A DNA stretch of 64,000 bases from Bradyrhizobium sp. CB2312 (lineage in GTDB: Bacteria > Pseudomonadota > Alphaproteobacteria > Rhizobiales > Xanthobacteraceae). The notes beneath the pieces are model-generated. The model was not told where the DNA came from and searched no databases. It saw nothing but the letters and a program-made list of their open reading frames with translations. Location of the stretch: NCBI RefSeq assembly GCF_029714425.1, contig NZ_CP121668.1:4051501-4115500 (forward strand). The letters run 5' to 3'. The translations under genes were made by a program, and so were the position numbers. This document shows, one piece after another, positions 16,483-24,611 of the stretch (position 1 is the first letter of the stretch; each line of letters starts with the position of its first letter).

Positions 16483-18144
16483 TGACCCTGGCTGTGTGAA
16501 AAGTCACGAGTCGGCTAGGATTCTTCCGTTTCCTGATGGGGGATACGGATGGGACGCTTCGTTGAAGGCGCGGACAGATCCCAGCTGACGCTCTTGCCGG
16601 AATGTCTGGAGGATTGGGTAGGCGAGGACAACGCGGTCCACGTGATCGATGTGTTCGTCGAGGCGCTCGACCTGCATGGAATGGGGTTTGAGCGTGTGAT
16701 CGCCAAGGAGACGGGCCGGCCCTCCTATCATCCGGCAGTCCTTCTGAAGCTTTACATCTACGGTTATCTCAATCGGCTGCAATCCAGTCGCCGCCTGGAA
16801 CGTGAGACGTGCCGCAATGTCGAGGTAATGTGGCTGATTGGGCGCCTGGCTCCCGATCACAAGACGATCGCCGATTTCCGGAAGGATAACGGCGCGGCGA
16901 TCCGGAAGGTTTGCGCGAAGTTCGTTGCACTATGCCGGCAAATGGGCCTGTTGCAGACCGCAAGCGTCGCAATCGACGGCAGCAAGTTCAAGGCGGTGAA
17001 CAACCGCGACCGCAACTTCACGCATGCCAAGATGGCAAGGCGGATGGCGCAGATCGAGGAAAGCGTCGGTCGATATCTGCGTCAACTCGATAGCGCCGAT
17101 CGGCAGGAGCCATCGGAAGCGATCAGCATCAAGACGACGAGGATCAAGGAAAAGATCGCTCGGCTGAAGCAGGAGATGAGCCGCCTGGAAGTGCTTGATG
17201 CGCAGATGCGCAACACGCCGGATCAACAGATATCGCTGACCGATCCGGATGCCCGTTCGATGGCCACCAGCGGACGCGGATCGGGTGTCGTCGGCTACAA
17301 CGTCCAGGTCGCGGTGGACACCGAACACCATCTGATTGTGACGCACGAGGTCATAAACGTCGGCAACGACCGTGGGCAGCTTGCTCGGATGTCGAAGCAG
17401 GCCAAAGAAGTGCTCGCAGTGGACAAACTCGATGCGGTCGCCGATCGTGGCTACTTCGACGGAGAGGAGATATTGGCCTGCGAAGAGGCTGGCGTTGCAG
17501 TCACCTTGCCCAAGCCCATGACGTCGAACGCCAAGGCGGAGGGCCGGTTCGGCAAACAGGACTTCGCCTACCTGCCTGATGAGGATGTCTACCGCTGCCC
17601 ATCGGGCCAGCTGCTGCCCTATCACTTCACCAACATCGAGCATGGAATGACGCTGCGCCGTTACTGGTCGACGGCGGCATGCCAAGGCTGCGCGATCAAG
17701 AGCCAATGTACGCCGTCCAAGGAGCGCCGGATCACGCGCTGGGAGCATGAGCATGTGGTCGAGGAGGTCCAGCGACGGCTCGATTCCAATCCTGACGCCA
17801 TGCGGACGCGACGTGAGACAGTCGAGCATCCCTTCGGCACGATCAAAGCCCGTATGGGTGCGACCCACTTCCTGATGAAGCGCCTACGGAATGTCGCCGC
17901 TGAGATGGCGCTGCATGTTCTCGCCTATAACCTCACACGGGTGATGAACATCGTCGGCAAACCGCGCCTGATTGCAGCCATCCGCGCCGCCTGAAGGCCG
18001 GAAAGCGCGTCCAAAACCGCAATACCCCGTCGCGATACCCACTTTGGCCGGTCATTGGACGATCCGATGCGTCAGCACCGGCCGCCTGCAATGATTGGCG
18101 ACCACGCCGCGTCCGACCTATCCGTTTGCACACAACCAAGACCC
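16483..18144 (+). mobile_element. IS1182-family insertion sequence
   Basis: A single transposase gene bracketed by imperfect terminal inverted repeats: left TGACCCTGGCTGTGTGAAAA (16483-16502) and right TTTGCACACAACCAAGACCC (18125-18144), matching at 14 of 20 positions when one is inverted. Length about 1.66 kb fits the family. No target-site duplication was obvious, so the exact ends are uncertain by a few bases. Confidence 0.75.
16549..17994 (+). CDS. IS1182-family DDE transposase
   Basis: 481 aa, full length and without lesions. The N-terminal DUF772/InsH-type domain (GRPSYHPAVLLKLYIYGYLN, residues about 57-75) is followed by the DDE core: first Asp in VAIDGSKFKAV (D143), second in AVADRGYFDGEE (about D299), and Glu in RRETVEHPFGTIK (about E426). 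A Cys-rich insert (CPSGQ...CQGCAIKSQC) sits between the second D and the E, as usual for IS1182 relatives. The element may therefore still be mobile. Confidence 0.93.
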   Translation: MGRFVEGADRSQLTLLPECLEDWVGEDNAVHVIDVFVEALDLHGMGFERVIAKETGRPSYHPAVLLKLYIYGYLNRLQSSRRLERETCRNVEVMWLIGRLAPDHKTIADFRKDNGAAIRKVCAKFVALCRQMGLLQTASVAIDGSKFKAVNNRDRNFTHAKMARRMAQIEESVGRYLRQLDSADRQEPSEAISIKTTRIKEKIARLKQEMSRLEVLDAQMRNTPDQQISLTDPDARSMATSGRGSGVVGYNVQVAVDTEHHLIVTHEVINVGNDRGQLARMSKQAKEVLAVDKLDAVADRGYFDGEEILACEEAGVAVTLPKPMTSNAKAEGRFGKQDFAYLPDEDVYRCPSGQLLPYHFTNIEHGMTLRRYWSTAACQGCAIKSQCTPSKERRITRWEHEHVVEEVQRRLDSNPDAMRTRRETVEHPFGTIKARMGATHFLMKRLRNVAAEMALHVLAYNLTRVMNIVGKPRLIAAIRAA

Positions 18145-18240
18145 GAAGCGGACGTGTTGGCTCACCAAAGCGGTTTAATGCGGATGCCATCCGTGGCTCC
18201 CCACTGGAACATTGACTGCCCATGGCTCATATTCGGCACC

Positions 18241-18549
18241 ATGGGTTTTCTGAGATTTTCGTTTAAGTCTAGGCGGCGCGCCATTGCCTATTACGCGGTG
18301 GCCATACCTATGATGATTTTGTTCATCTACGGTGCAAGCCGGTTTGGAGAGGGGCCTATACGTGAGTGCGCGACCGGCAACTGTCTCCCGCACGATTGTC
18401 GTAGCGCCTATTGTTCAACACGCGGCTATCCCCATACTGCCGATGAATATCGGGCGTTCAAAGACTGGGAGACGACCATCTTTGTTGTCTGGCCGATTGG
18501 CATGATTGCGTTGGCCCTTCTGAGATGGACAGATAAACGAAGGCAATGA
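18241..18549 (+). CDS. Small two-helix membrane protein, unknown
   Basis: 102 aa from the ATG at 18241; the frame is open further upstream into the insertion-sequence end, which argues for this start, although no good ribosome site is visible. Two hydrophobic segments (AIAYYAVAIPMMILFIYGA and TTIFVVWPIGMIALALLRW) flank a loop with four Cys (ECATGNCLPHDCRSAYC), so a disulfide-bonded periplasmic loop is possible. I do not recognise the family. Confidence 0.5.
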   Translation: MGFLRFSFKSRRRAIAYYAVAIPMMILFIYGASRFGEGPIRECATGNCLPHDCRSAYCSTRGYPHTADEYRAFKDWETTIFVVWPIGMIALALLRWTDKRRQ

Positions 18550-18610
18550 TTTCCATTCGCAAGTAGCTCCTGCTGGTTGTCTATTCGTATCAATCCTGAG
18601 AAGTCGCCTG

Positions 18611-19504
18611 TTGGCCCATCGGCGAAGTTGCGCCGCGCCCAGCGCCCGGCGGATCGCGATCCTCTGGGATTCGACATACGAGCAGCATAAGGTCGCTATG
18701 CCGTCGATCGAGGCGGCGGCGCAGAAGCTGGCGGTCACATTGCAACTCGTGCCCGCCAGAACGGCCGAGGAGTTTGATACCGCGTTCGCTAGCGCTGCCG
18801 TTCCCGCTCTATCTCGTATCTTTGCCCTTGCTGTTGAATACGCTGCTGCTCTTGATGCCGCAGGTATTCAAGGTATTGATTCCTGATCAGTTGCTTCTGT
18901 GAGTCCGATACAAAAGGATTGGAAGGGTCTAAGGAACGTTCAACCTGCTCACGGTAGGCGTTCTCGTCGCGGTAAGCGAGTCCGGACCAGGATTGCTGGC
19001 GGATAGTCCTGTTCCAATCCGAAGATTGGGCATGAATAGGCGATAGTGTGATCAGGACAAAGACTAGGGCTATCGTAACACGATTCATTACTAATCCTCT
19101 TCTCTGCTTTCACTACCAGTGCCCCACCCGCAACCACAGGCAATAGTGACGTATCTACTATTCCGCGATGGATAGGGCGCACGCCGAAGCCGTGGTGGCG
19201 CTTGGCCCGTCGCTTGCTTACAGCCATCGGGCGCGTTTGGGCGACCTTGCGCGCGAGCACCGTCTGCCGAGCGTGCTTCTTAGCGATGCAGGCGGTCTCT
19301 TGAGTTACATGCCTAACATCAAAGCCATTTTCGGCCAATGCGCCGGTTACGTCGACAAGAATCCTCAAGGGCGCCAAGGCTTCCGATCTGCCCGTCCAGG
19401 AGCCGACCAAAATTGATCTGATTGTCAATCTAAACATCGCCAAGACGCTGGGTATCACAATCCCGCCATCGATCCTCGCCCGCGCCGACGAGGTGATCGA
19501 GTGA
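18611..19504 (+). pseudogene. ABC transporter substrate-binding protein (TrpX/ABC_sub_bind type), split remnant
   Basis: The left piece (about 18640-18795) encodes RRIAILWDSTYEQHKVAMPS...KLAVTLQLVPARTAEEFDTAFAS, and the right piece (from about 19165) DRAHAEAVVALG..YSHRARLGDLAREHRLPS..AGGLLSYMPN...GYVDK. After one extra base near 19365 it continues as ILKGAKASDLPVQEPTKIDL ... ARADEVIE and stops at 19502-19504. Together they give the middle and C-terminal parts of a tryptophan/tyrosine-type ABC binding protein. The N-terminus and signal peptide are missing, about 370 bp of foreign sequence splits it, and there is a frameshift. Confidence 0.8.
18789..19088 (-). CDS. Small exported protein inside the ABC pseudogene
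   Basis: 99 aa with a clear signal peptide (MNRVTIALVFVLITLSPIHAQ, cleavage after HAQ). The mature part is polar, ending in a Gln/Arg-rich helix (YLEYLRHQEQQRIQQQGQRYEIERERQR) that could form a coiled coil. No family recognised. The gene occupies the roughly 370-bp insertion that interrupts the substrate-binding-protein pseudogene, and its last codons abut the left junction. It therefore came with the inserted cassette or evolved within it. Confidence 0.55.
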   Translation of the reverse strand: MNRVTIALVFVLITLSPIHAQSSDWNRTIRQQSWSGLAYRDENAYREQVERSLDPSNPFVSDSQKQLIRNQYLEYLRHQEQQRIQQQGQRYEIERERQR

Positions 19505-19753
19505 ACCTTGTATTTCCGGTTATGGCCCTTAGCGTCGAACCTCAATCCTCATCTTGGCGTCAGCTCTTTGGCGTAGACCGGACCTAGTCATGGTCCCAGC
19601 TGATCGACGAGAATGACCCCGAACAGACATTGCATGCGTGCGCCCATTTGATCGAACGCGTAGAAGTGCGGCTAGTCTCGGGGACTGCAATTGACGGGCG
19701 CCAATGGCGGGCGTGATCGACCGATACGCAGCTAAATTATCTCGACTTGTCGC

Positions 19754-20152
19754 TTACCGAGATCCAAACCGCTGTTTGGCAGCGTCGGTAACGGGAGTAT
19801 ACAGGCTAACCAGCGTGCCCTCGGGGTCACGGAATTGAACTGCGCGATTGCCCCACGGCAAATTCTTCGGTTCGTGAACGACTTCGACTTGGCCCTTCAA
19901 TCGTTCAAACTCGGCATCAACGTCCGTCACTTGAAATTCGATGATTGCCGTACGGTTGGCGGCGGGTTCGGCGCTTCCTTCCTTGAAGAGAGCGACAGTC
20001 TCCGCGCTTCCGACGGCGACTGCGGCTGTTGGAGTCACGATCTCGGCGAAGACGGGTGCGAGCCAATCGGCCGTCTTGCCTGTTACCTCTTCGTAGAATC
20101 CGACCACGGCTTTGATGTCGCGGGCGATCAGACGTATTGAGGCGAAGTTCAT
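19754..20152 (-). CDS. VOC (glyoxalase/bleomycin-resistance fold) protein
   Basis: 132 aa from ATG 20152 (MNFASIRLIARDIKAVVGFYEEVTG), the natural start of a single VOC domain; longer upstream reading is rejected. beta-alpha-beta-beta-beta units are visible: SIRLIARDIKAVVGFYEEVTG ... FKEGSAEPAANRTAIIEFQVTDVDAEFERLKGQ ... NRAVQFRDPEGTLVSLYTPV. Metal-ligand positions appear only partly conserved. Function unknown, possibly a lyase or a resistance protein. A 24-bp palindrome lies about 55 bp upstream. Confidence 0.75.
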   Translation of the reverse strand: MNFASIRLIARDIKAVVGFYEEVTGKTADWLAPVFAEIVTPTAAVAVGSAETVALFKEGSAEPAANRTAIIEFQVTDVDAEFERLKGQVEVVHEPKNLPWGNRAVQFRDPEGTLVSLYTPVTDAAKQRFGSR

Positions 20153-20205
20153 GAACCCAGTTCCTTCTGAATGTTTCAGCGCTTCCGTCGAGCAGTATCG
20201 CCCCA

Positions 20206-20229
20206 CTGCTGACAGCATGCTGTCAGCAG
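20206..20229. promoter_or_regulatory. Perfect 24-bp palindrome upstream of the VOC gene
   Basis: Two 12-base arms, the first CTGCTGACAGCA, are exactly self-complementary. It lies 54-77 bp upstream of the VOC start codon and downstream of the thioesterase stop. Perfect symmetry without a loop suggests a dimeric regulator operator rather than a terminator. Confidence 0.55.
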
Positions 20230-20339
20230 CCTCCTGCTTCACGGCAGTGACGTTTTTACCCGCGGCCTTCGGAGGAGCCTTTCGTCCGGCAGCGCGGTCG
20301 CTGTGCCTTTGCCACTGGTTGCGCCTGCGGCTTCGAGAT

Positions 20340-20735
20340 CTACTTCTTTGCGAGAATGCGCAGCTGCGCAGTGGCGTCGGCGACGATGATGCCCTCGGCA
20401 TCGACGAGCTCGGCGTGTACGACCATGTCGCGCTCCGTCCGTTCGGTAACGCGCGCGCGTGCGATGATCGGACCGACCGATGCGGGCTTCAGGAAGCGCG
20501 TATCGAGACTTCTTGTGACGACGGTCAGTTCGGATGTGAGCGCCGCCAGCGCGCAAATCCCGGTGGCGGAGTCCAGCATCGCAGCAAGAAAGCCGCCCTG
20601 GATCGTTCCGTGCCTGTTGGTGAAATCGAGCTGCGCCTGGAAGCGGATCAGTGCGTGCCCGCTCTCGTCAAAGCCAAGCCATTCGCGTCCGAGCAGCTGG
20701 GCACCGGGCGGGAGAGGTGTTGCCGCGTCATTCAC
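20340..20735 (-). CDS. PaaI-type (hotdog) thioesterase, intact copy
   Basis: 131 aa starting at GTG 20735. The hotdog fold of the PaaI/YdiI-like acyl-CoA thioesterases is shown by FTNRHGTIQGGFLAAMLDSATGICALAAL (the helix and HGxxQGG catalytic region), LDTRFLKPASVGPIIARARVTERTERDMVVHAELVDAEGIIVADATAQLRI. It probably hydrolyses aryl or short acyl-CoA esters. The frameshifted copy at 14719-15115 is its near-twin, in the same orientation 5.6 kb to the left. Confidence 0.85.
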   Translation of the reverse strand: MNDAATPLPPGAQLLGREWLGFDESGHALIRFQAQLDFTNRHGTIQGGFLAAMLDSATGICALAALTSELTVVTRSLDTRFLKPASVGPIIARARVTERTERDMVVHAELVDAEGIIVADATAQLRILAKK

Positions 20736-20929
20736 GTCGATCGCCCCATGATGACATCATGCCACTGTTTTGCCCGACGGGTCAAGTTCTTCTTCGAAAA
20801 ATACGAATTCATGAAAATACGAAGCCATGACAGGCGCTTGGCTACTGTGCATGGGGTTGTTTTCAATTTTTTGTCGGGAGGCTCCCGGCTCGTCCCAAGC
20901 CGATCCCGCGGCGGGCAGGGAAGTCGCGC

Positions 20930-21637
20930 TCAGCCCTTCGGCCCGCGCAGCTGCGTCGTCAGCTTCTCCATCGCCTCTGCCACCTCGCGCCATTGCGACA
21001 GCCAGCTGCGCGGAAAGCGGAAGGTGAGGTCGGCGCCGCCGACGCGGCGCTCGGAGAGGCACATGCCGGGGGTCGCCGCATCGCGGGTGCAACGCGCGGT
21101 CAGCGCGGGGTTTGTCGCGGAATAGAAATCCTCGCTGCCGTAAGGTGTGTCGGCGCGGAACATCCGCATCGTCAGACCATCCTCGGGCTGGGTGGTGGCC
21201 TGGTCGAGATAGCGCGGATAGATCGTGGTTGTTCGCTGCTCGGGCGAGAGCGCATCGTGGTGGGCTGCGATCGACAGGAAGATGCGGTCGATCGATTGTA
21301 CCGCGGCTTCCACCGTGTCGGCGGTAACGTGCTTCGGCGCGCCGGGCGGTTCCAGCGAGGGATAGAGGAAGTCGAGATCGATGCGCTCCTGCGGCCCGGT
21401 GTGCCGCTGGATCTTCATCCGGATCGCCGCCGCCGGCAGGTTGAACAGCGTGCCGCCGACGCTGACCGGCAGCTTGTCCGGCGCACTCGCGCCGCCCGTG
21501 CCCCAGGTCGGCCACAGCAGGTAGGCCACCAGCGCGACCGCGCCCGCCGCAGCAATGCCGCCGAGCACGATCGGGACGACATGCGCCAGGGTGCGCGTCC
21601 GGGGAGACCTGAGGGGAGCTGCCGAAAACATCGTCAT
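20930..21637 (-). CDS. Membrane-anchored protein of unknown function
   Basis: 235 aa from ATG 21637 (MTMFSAAPLR); an ATG at 21694 would add 19 residues, and neither start has a strong ribosome site. A single N-terminal helix (VVPIVLGGIAAAGAVALVAYLLW) anchors a periplasmic domain with DLDFLYPSLEPPG, TTIYPRYLD, GSEDFYSATN and two Cys (ARCTRDAATPGMC) that may pair. It resembles hypothetical proteins found throughout Bradyrhizobium; no function is known to me. Confidence 0.7.
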   Translation of the reverse strand: MTMFSAAPLRSPRTRTLAHVVPIVLGGIAAAGAVALVAYLLWPTWGTGGASAPDKLPVSVGGTLFNLPAAAIRMKIQRHTGPQERIDLDFLYPSLEPPGAPKHVTADTVEAAVQSIDRIFLSIAAHHDALSPEQRTTTIYPRYLDQATTQPEDGLTMRMFRADTPYGSEDFYSATNPALTARCTRDAATPGMCLSERRVGGADLTFRFPRSWLSQWREVAEAMEKLTTQLRGPKG

Positions 21638-21855
21638 GGGTTGCGCGAGCCGGAGGTCGGCCGCTGGCCGACGAATCAGCGGCGAATATGCCATGCGGCA
21701 GCGATTTCGCGCAGCGTCCCCCGCCTGCGGGGAACGGGAAGGGCCCTGCGCGGGCCGGCCGGCGGCGTTAACCTTCCCTTAAGGATAATGTAGCGTTAAC
21801 CAGCACTTTTTGTCACAGGAAGGCTCCTCGCGTTGCGTAAGGGCGGACTGTTCCG

Positions 21856-22185
21856 ATGACACCTGAAGCTCTCAATACCTTCTTCTCGATCTGCATCGGT
21901 TTCGCGCTCGCGGGCGCCCTCGTGAACGGATATCAGGCCGCGACGCAGCGGCCTGCCGGATTCGGCCTGTTGCAGGCCGGCGTCGCGCCGAAGACCTTCG
22001 CGGCGGTACCGTTCCTGGTGTTCGCGGCGCCCTTCATCATCATGCGCAACACGCTGCGCGGCATGCGGCTGGAAAGCCGCCGCCTCGAGTTCGTGATGAT
22101 GGCGACCCTCATCGCCGCCTTCTGGAGCATGATGAGCGGCACCTTCTTCCTGATGACGCTGCGCGCGGCCGGCGTGCTGGCCTGA
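21856..22185 (+). CDS. Small conserved membrane protein
   Basis: 109 aa with about three hydrophobic segments (TFFSICIGFALAGALVNGYQAA, AAVPFLVFAAPFIIMRNTLRG, FVMMATLIAAFWSMMSGTFFLMTL). Similar proteins of about this length are widespread in Rhizobiales and unstudied; I am not certain of the DUF number. It starts at ATG 21856. The carbonic anhydrase follows about 90 bp later on the same strand and may share its transcript. Confidence 0.75.
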   Translation: MTPEALNTFFSICIGFALAGALVNGYQAATQRPAGFGLLQAGVAPKTFAAVPFLVFAAPFIIMRNTLRGMRLESRRLEFVMMATLIAAFWSMMSGTFFLMTLRAAGVLA

Positions 22186-22271
22186 CACTTCGCAGGGCTG
22201 CGTGGCGCGGCGGCCCTTTGCCTCCGCGTCGCCGTTTGGCTATGGCTTGGTCAACGCGACAGGAGACCTTC

Positions 22272-22802
22272 ATGGCGATCTACGAGCTCGATGGGCAGGC
22301 GCCCGATCTTCCGGCTGACGGCAACTATTTCATCGCGGAGACCGCGACCGTGATCGGCCGCGTGCGCCTGAAGCCGGGTGCCAGCGTCTGGTTCGGCGCG
22401 GTGCTGCGCGGCGACAATGAGTGGATCGAGATCGGCGAGGGCGCCAACGTGCAAGACGGCTCGACCTGCCACACCGATCTCGGCTTTCCGCTTGTCATCG
22501 GCCGGAACTGCACCGTCGGCCACAACGTCATCCTGCACGGCTGCACGATCGAGGAGGGCGCACTGATCGGCATGGGCTCGATCGTGATGAACGGCGCGAA
22601 GGTCGGCCGCAACAGCATCGTCGGCGCCGGCTCGGTCATCACCGAGGGCAAGGAATTTCCCGAACGCTCGCTGATCATCGGCTCGCCCGCGCGCGTGATC
22701 CGCACGCTCGACGACGCCCAGGTCCAGAAGATGGGAAGTGCGGCAAAGTTCTACGTCGCCAACGGCCCGCGCTTCAAGAAGGGCCTGAAGCGGATCGGCT
22801 AG
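22272..22802 (+). CDS. Gamma-class carbonic anhydrase family protein
   Basis: 176 aa, starting at ATG 22272 behind AGGAG. It is a left-handed beta-helix of hexapeptide repeats (TVIGRVRLKPGASVWFGAVLRGD, GANVQDGSTCHTDLGFPLVIG, TVGHNVILHGCTIEEGALIGMGSIVMNGAKVG). The zinc-binding His set is visible in CHTD, VGHNVILHG. The length matches the YrdA/CaiE-like gamma-CA group, whose members hydrate CO2 or bind other small ligands; some associate with complex I in plants. Its stop codon overlaps that of the next, convergent gene by 4 bp (CTAG). Confidence 0.88.
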   Translation: MAIYELDGQAPDLPADGNYFIAETATVIGRVRLKPGASVWFGAVLRGDNEWIEIGEGANVQDGSTCHTDLGFPLVIGRNCTVGHNVILHGCTIEEGALIGMGSIVMNGAKVGRNSIVGAGSVITEGKEFPERSLIIGSPARVIRTLDDAQVQKMGSAAKFYVANGPRFKKGLKRIG

Positions 22803-22963
22803 CTGCCTTCGGACTCGCGGGCTTCCCTGGCGCTCGCGACTTTCTCGTGTCCCGCCGACCACAGCGCATGCTCGTCGCTGCCATCTGAATAGGGGTTGGC
22901 TTCAGGCGGAATGTTTTCGCGCGCGGCGCGTTCGCCTTCTGCAAAAGGGTCGCGATCGGTCAT
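22799..22963 (-). CDS. Small Rmf/CrpP-like protein
   Basis: 54 aa from ATG 22963 with GAAGG upstream. The sequence DPFAEGERAARENIPPEANPYSDGSDEHALWSAGHEKV matches the pattern of small ribosome-modulation-factor-like proteins of alphaproteobacteria (G...A...G....ANPY..GS..H..W..G). Family members are annotated from the Rmf fold; ribosome binding has not been shown for this one. Convergent with the carbonic anhydrase gene, stops overlapping. Confidence 0.65.
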   Translation of the reverse strand: MTDRDPFAEGERAARENIPPEANPYSDGSDEHALWSAGHEKVASAREARESEGS

Positions 22964-23110
22964 CGTGACGTTGCCTTCCCATTGGTCCGAGGTCGCGGCG
23001 ATCAGCTCGCGCATGAGCGCGCCTGTCTCCCGGTTCAAGCCGATGGGACCGTCATTTGTTCCGGAACCGGTCTTTGCCGGGGCGGTTGGTCAACCAAAGG
23101 AGCGTGTCCG

Positions 23111-23410
23111 ATGGCCAGATCGCCAACCGTTTCAATGAAGACCTTGATCGTGATCCTCAGTCTCGCGGCGATGCCGGCTGCATCGTTCGCGCAAGCAACC
23201 GGCGGCACGGGTTCTGCCGGATCGACCGGCGGCGTCGCCAATTCGCCAGCCCCGCCGCCCGGGACAAATAGTTTGGGGACGGCTCAATCATCCGGCCCGG
23301 GCTCGGGAGCCACCACCGGCACCGGCAGCGGTGGATCGACCGATGCCGCCGTGAACGCTGAGAACCGCATGCTCGACAAGAAGCTCAAGAGTATCTGTCG
23401 CGGCTGCTGA
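23111..23410 (+). CDS. Small exported Gly/Ser/Thr-rich protein
   Basis: 99 aa from ATG 23111 or 91 aa from ATG 23135 (MKTLIVILSLAAMPAASFAQ), the latter starting exactly at the signal peptide. The mature chain is low-complexity GTGSAGSTGG followed by PAPPPGTNSLG, then a short conserved-looking end, NRMLDKKLKSICRGC, with a C-x-x-C. Such proteins are common as hypotheticals in Bradyrhizobium. Function unknown. Confidence 0.6.
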   Translation: MARSPTVSMKTLIVILSLAAMPAASFAQATGGTGSAGSTGGVANSPAPPPGTNSLGTAQSSGPGSGATTGTGSGGSTDAAVNAENRMLDKKLKSICRGC

Positions 23411-23513
23411 CGCTCGCGCGGAAGTGAGACAGTGTGGCTGTCGGGAATGCCCAAGTGACGGTAGCTTGATCCTGCTTTGAAGCGTGGAGCGTGTCCACGC
23501 GGAGGATCGAGTG

Positions 23514-23933
23514 ATGTTACGCAAGATGATCATGGCGGCGCTGGCCGTCGCGGCAGTCGGGCTGTCGGCGCCGCAGGCAGCTCGAGCTGCGGGCGGTTTC
23601 GGACATGGCGGCGGCTTTCACGGCGGTGGCGGCTGGCACGGCGGTGGCGGCTGGCACGGTGGCGGTGGCTGGCATGGTGCTGGCGGCTGGGGCCGTGGCG
23701 GCCACTGGCATGGCGGCGGCTTCTGGCCCGGCGTTGCCATCGGGGCGGGAATTGCCGGCGCCGGCCTTTACGGCGGCTACTATGGCTACGGTTACGGATA
23801 CCCCTATGACGGCGACCCCTCCTATTATGGGACCGGCTACGACGACGGTGGTTATGGTGGCTGCTACGTCGCGCGCAAGCGCGTGATGACGCCCGCGGGA
23901 TGGCGATACCGAAGCGTCGACGTCTGCGAATAG
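23514..23933 (+). CDS. Exported glycine/histidine/tryptophan-rich repeat protein
   Basis: 139 aa from ATG 23514, chosen because GGAGG stands 8 bases upstream and a signal peptide (MIMAALAVAAVGLSAPQAARA) follows. The mature protein has tandem GGGGWHGG units (about residues 32-60), a hydrophobic Gly-rich stretch (VAIGAGIAGAGLYGGYYGYGYGY), and a C-terminal CYVARKRVMTPAGWRYRSVDVCE, typical of BA14K-like or other surface glycine-rich proteins in Rhizobiales. The His-Gly repeats could bind metal; that is inference. Confidence 0.75.
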   Translation: MLRKMIMAALAVAAVGLSAPQAARAAGGFGHGGGFHGGGGWHGGGGWHGGGGWHGAGGWGRGGHWHGGGFWPGVAIGAGIAGAGLYGGYYGYGYGYPYDGDPSYYGTGYDDGGYGGCYVARKRVMTPAGWRYRSVDVCE

Positions 23934-23962
23934 CCGGGCGGCCGGCCGAACCCATAAAAAAC

Positions 23963-24000
23963 AAGGCCGTTGACGCAGTATACCGTCAACGACCTTGCCA
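23963..24000. terminator. Bidirectional terminator-type hairpin
   Basis: AAGGCCGTTGACG pairs with CGTCAACGACCTT (one mismatch) around a short loop, between the convergent genes ending at 23933 and 24117. A run of A (23956-23962) on the left gives the U-tract for leftward transcripts. Confidence 0.7.
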
Positions 24001-24116
24001 GCCCCGGATATTGAAATCGGCTCACGCCATCCGGTGACGGCAAGCATGGCGCGGAATCATACGGGGGAATGTGATCCAGTTCACAAGTGCCGAAAATAAA
24101 GTCGGGCCGTGGCTGC

Positions 24117-24611
24117 TCAGCCGCGCGAGCGCTTGCGCGCGCTGACATGCACGCGGTGCCGTGCCGGTTTCCGCCGAGTAACCGAGGGCGTTTCCCCCTC
24201 TGTCGCCCGCGCGCTGGCGTAGGACTGCCGCAGGCCGTCGATCGACTCGTTCAGTGTTGCGACCTGTTCGGAGAGGCGCTTGGTGTCGGCCTGCTGCGCC
24301 GCCATCAGCCGCTTCATGGTCTGGAGCTGGTCCTGCACGACCTGGAGCTGGTCGATCGATTCCTGCTGGGTGGCTTCCAGCCCCCTGGTCTTCTCGACGA
24401 GCTGCTCGGACGCCTGGGCCGTGCGGGCCTGGAGCTGCCGCGAGGCCACCACCCGGTCCGTCTCCGGTGCAGCGCCGGTATAGGCGCGCCAGATCGCCAT
24501 CGAGGTCACGCCGGCGACGAGCAGGAGGAGGGCGGCGGCGGTCAGCGCGATAGGCTGGGCGCCGAGACGAAGGAGGGGGTTGGAGGATGTGTCCTTTGCG
24601 AGATCGATCAT
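24117..24611 (-). CDS. Single-pass membrane protein with coiled coil
   Basis: 164 aa from ATG 24611 (MIDLAKDTSSNPLLRLG). One transmembrane helix (ALTAAALLLLVAGVTSMAIW, about 22-41) is followed by a long heptad region (RQLQARTAQASEQLVEKTRGL ... QLQVVQDQLQTMKRLMAAQQ ... LSEQVATLNESIDGLRQSY) predicted as a coiled coil, and a very basic tail (RRKPARHRVHVSARKRSRG). Unknown function; similar to uncharacterised Bradyrhizobium proteins. Upstream starts in the same frame are rejected for lack of signals. Confidence 0.7.
   Translation of the reverse strand: MIDLAKDTSSNPLLRLGAQPIALTAAALLLLVAGVTSMAIWRAYTGAAPETDRVVASRQLQARTAQASEQLVEKTRGLEATQQESIDQLQVVQDQLQTMKRLMAAQQADTKRLSEQVATLNESIDGLRQSYASARATEGETPSVTRRKPARHRVHVSARKRSRG

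Noticed and set aside
18949..19545. Minus-strand frame with MRFDAKGHNRKYKVHSITSSARA near the ABC pseudogene
   Set aside because: ITSSARA-type peptides are common antisense artefacts of TrpX-like genes in Bradyrhizobium; the sense strand is the recognisable pseudogene.
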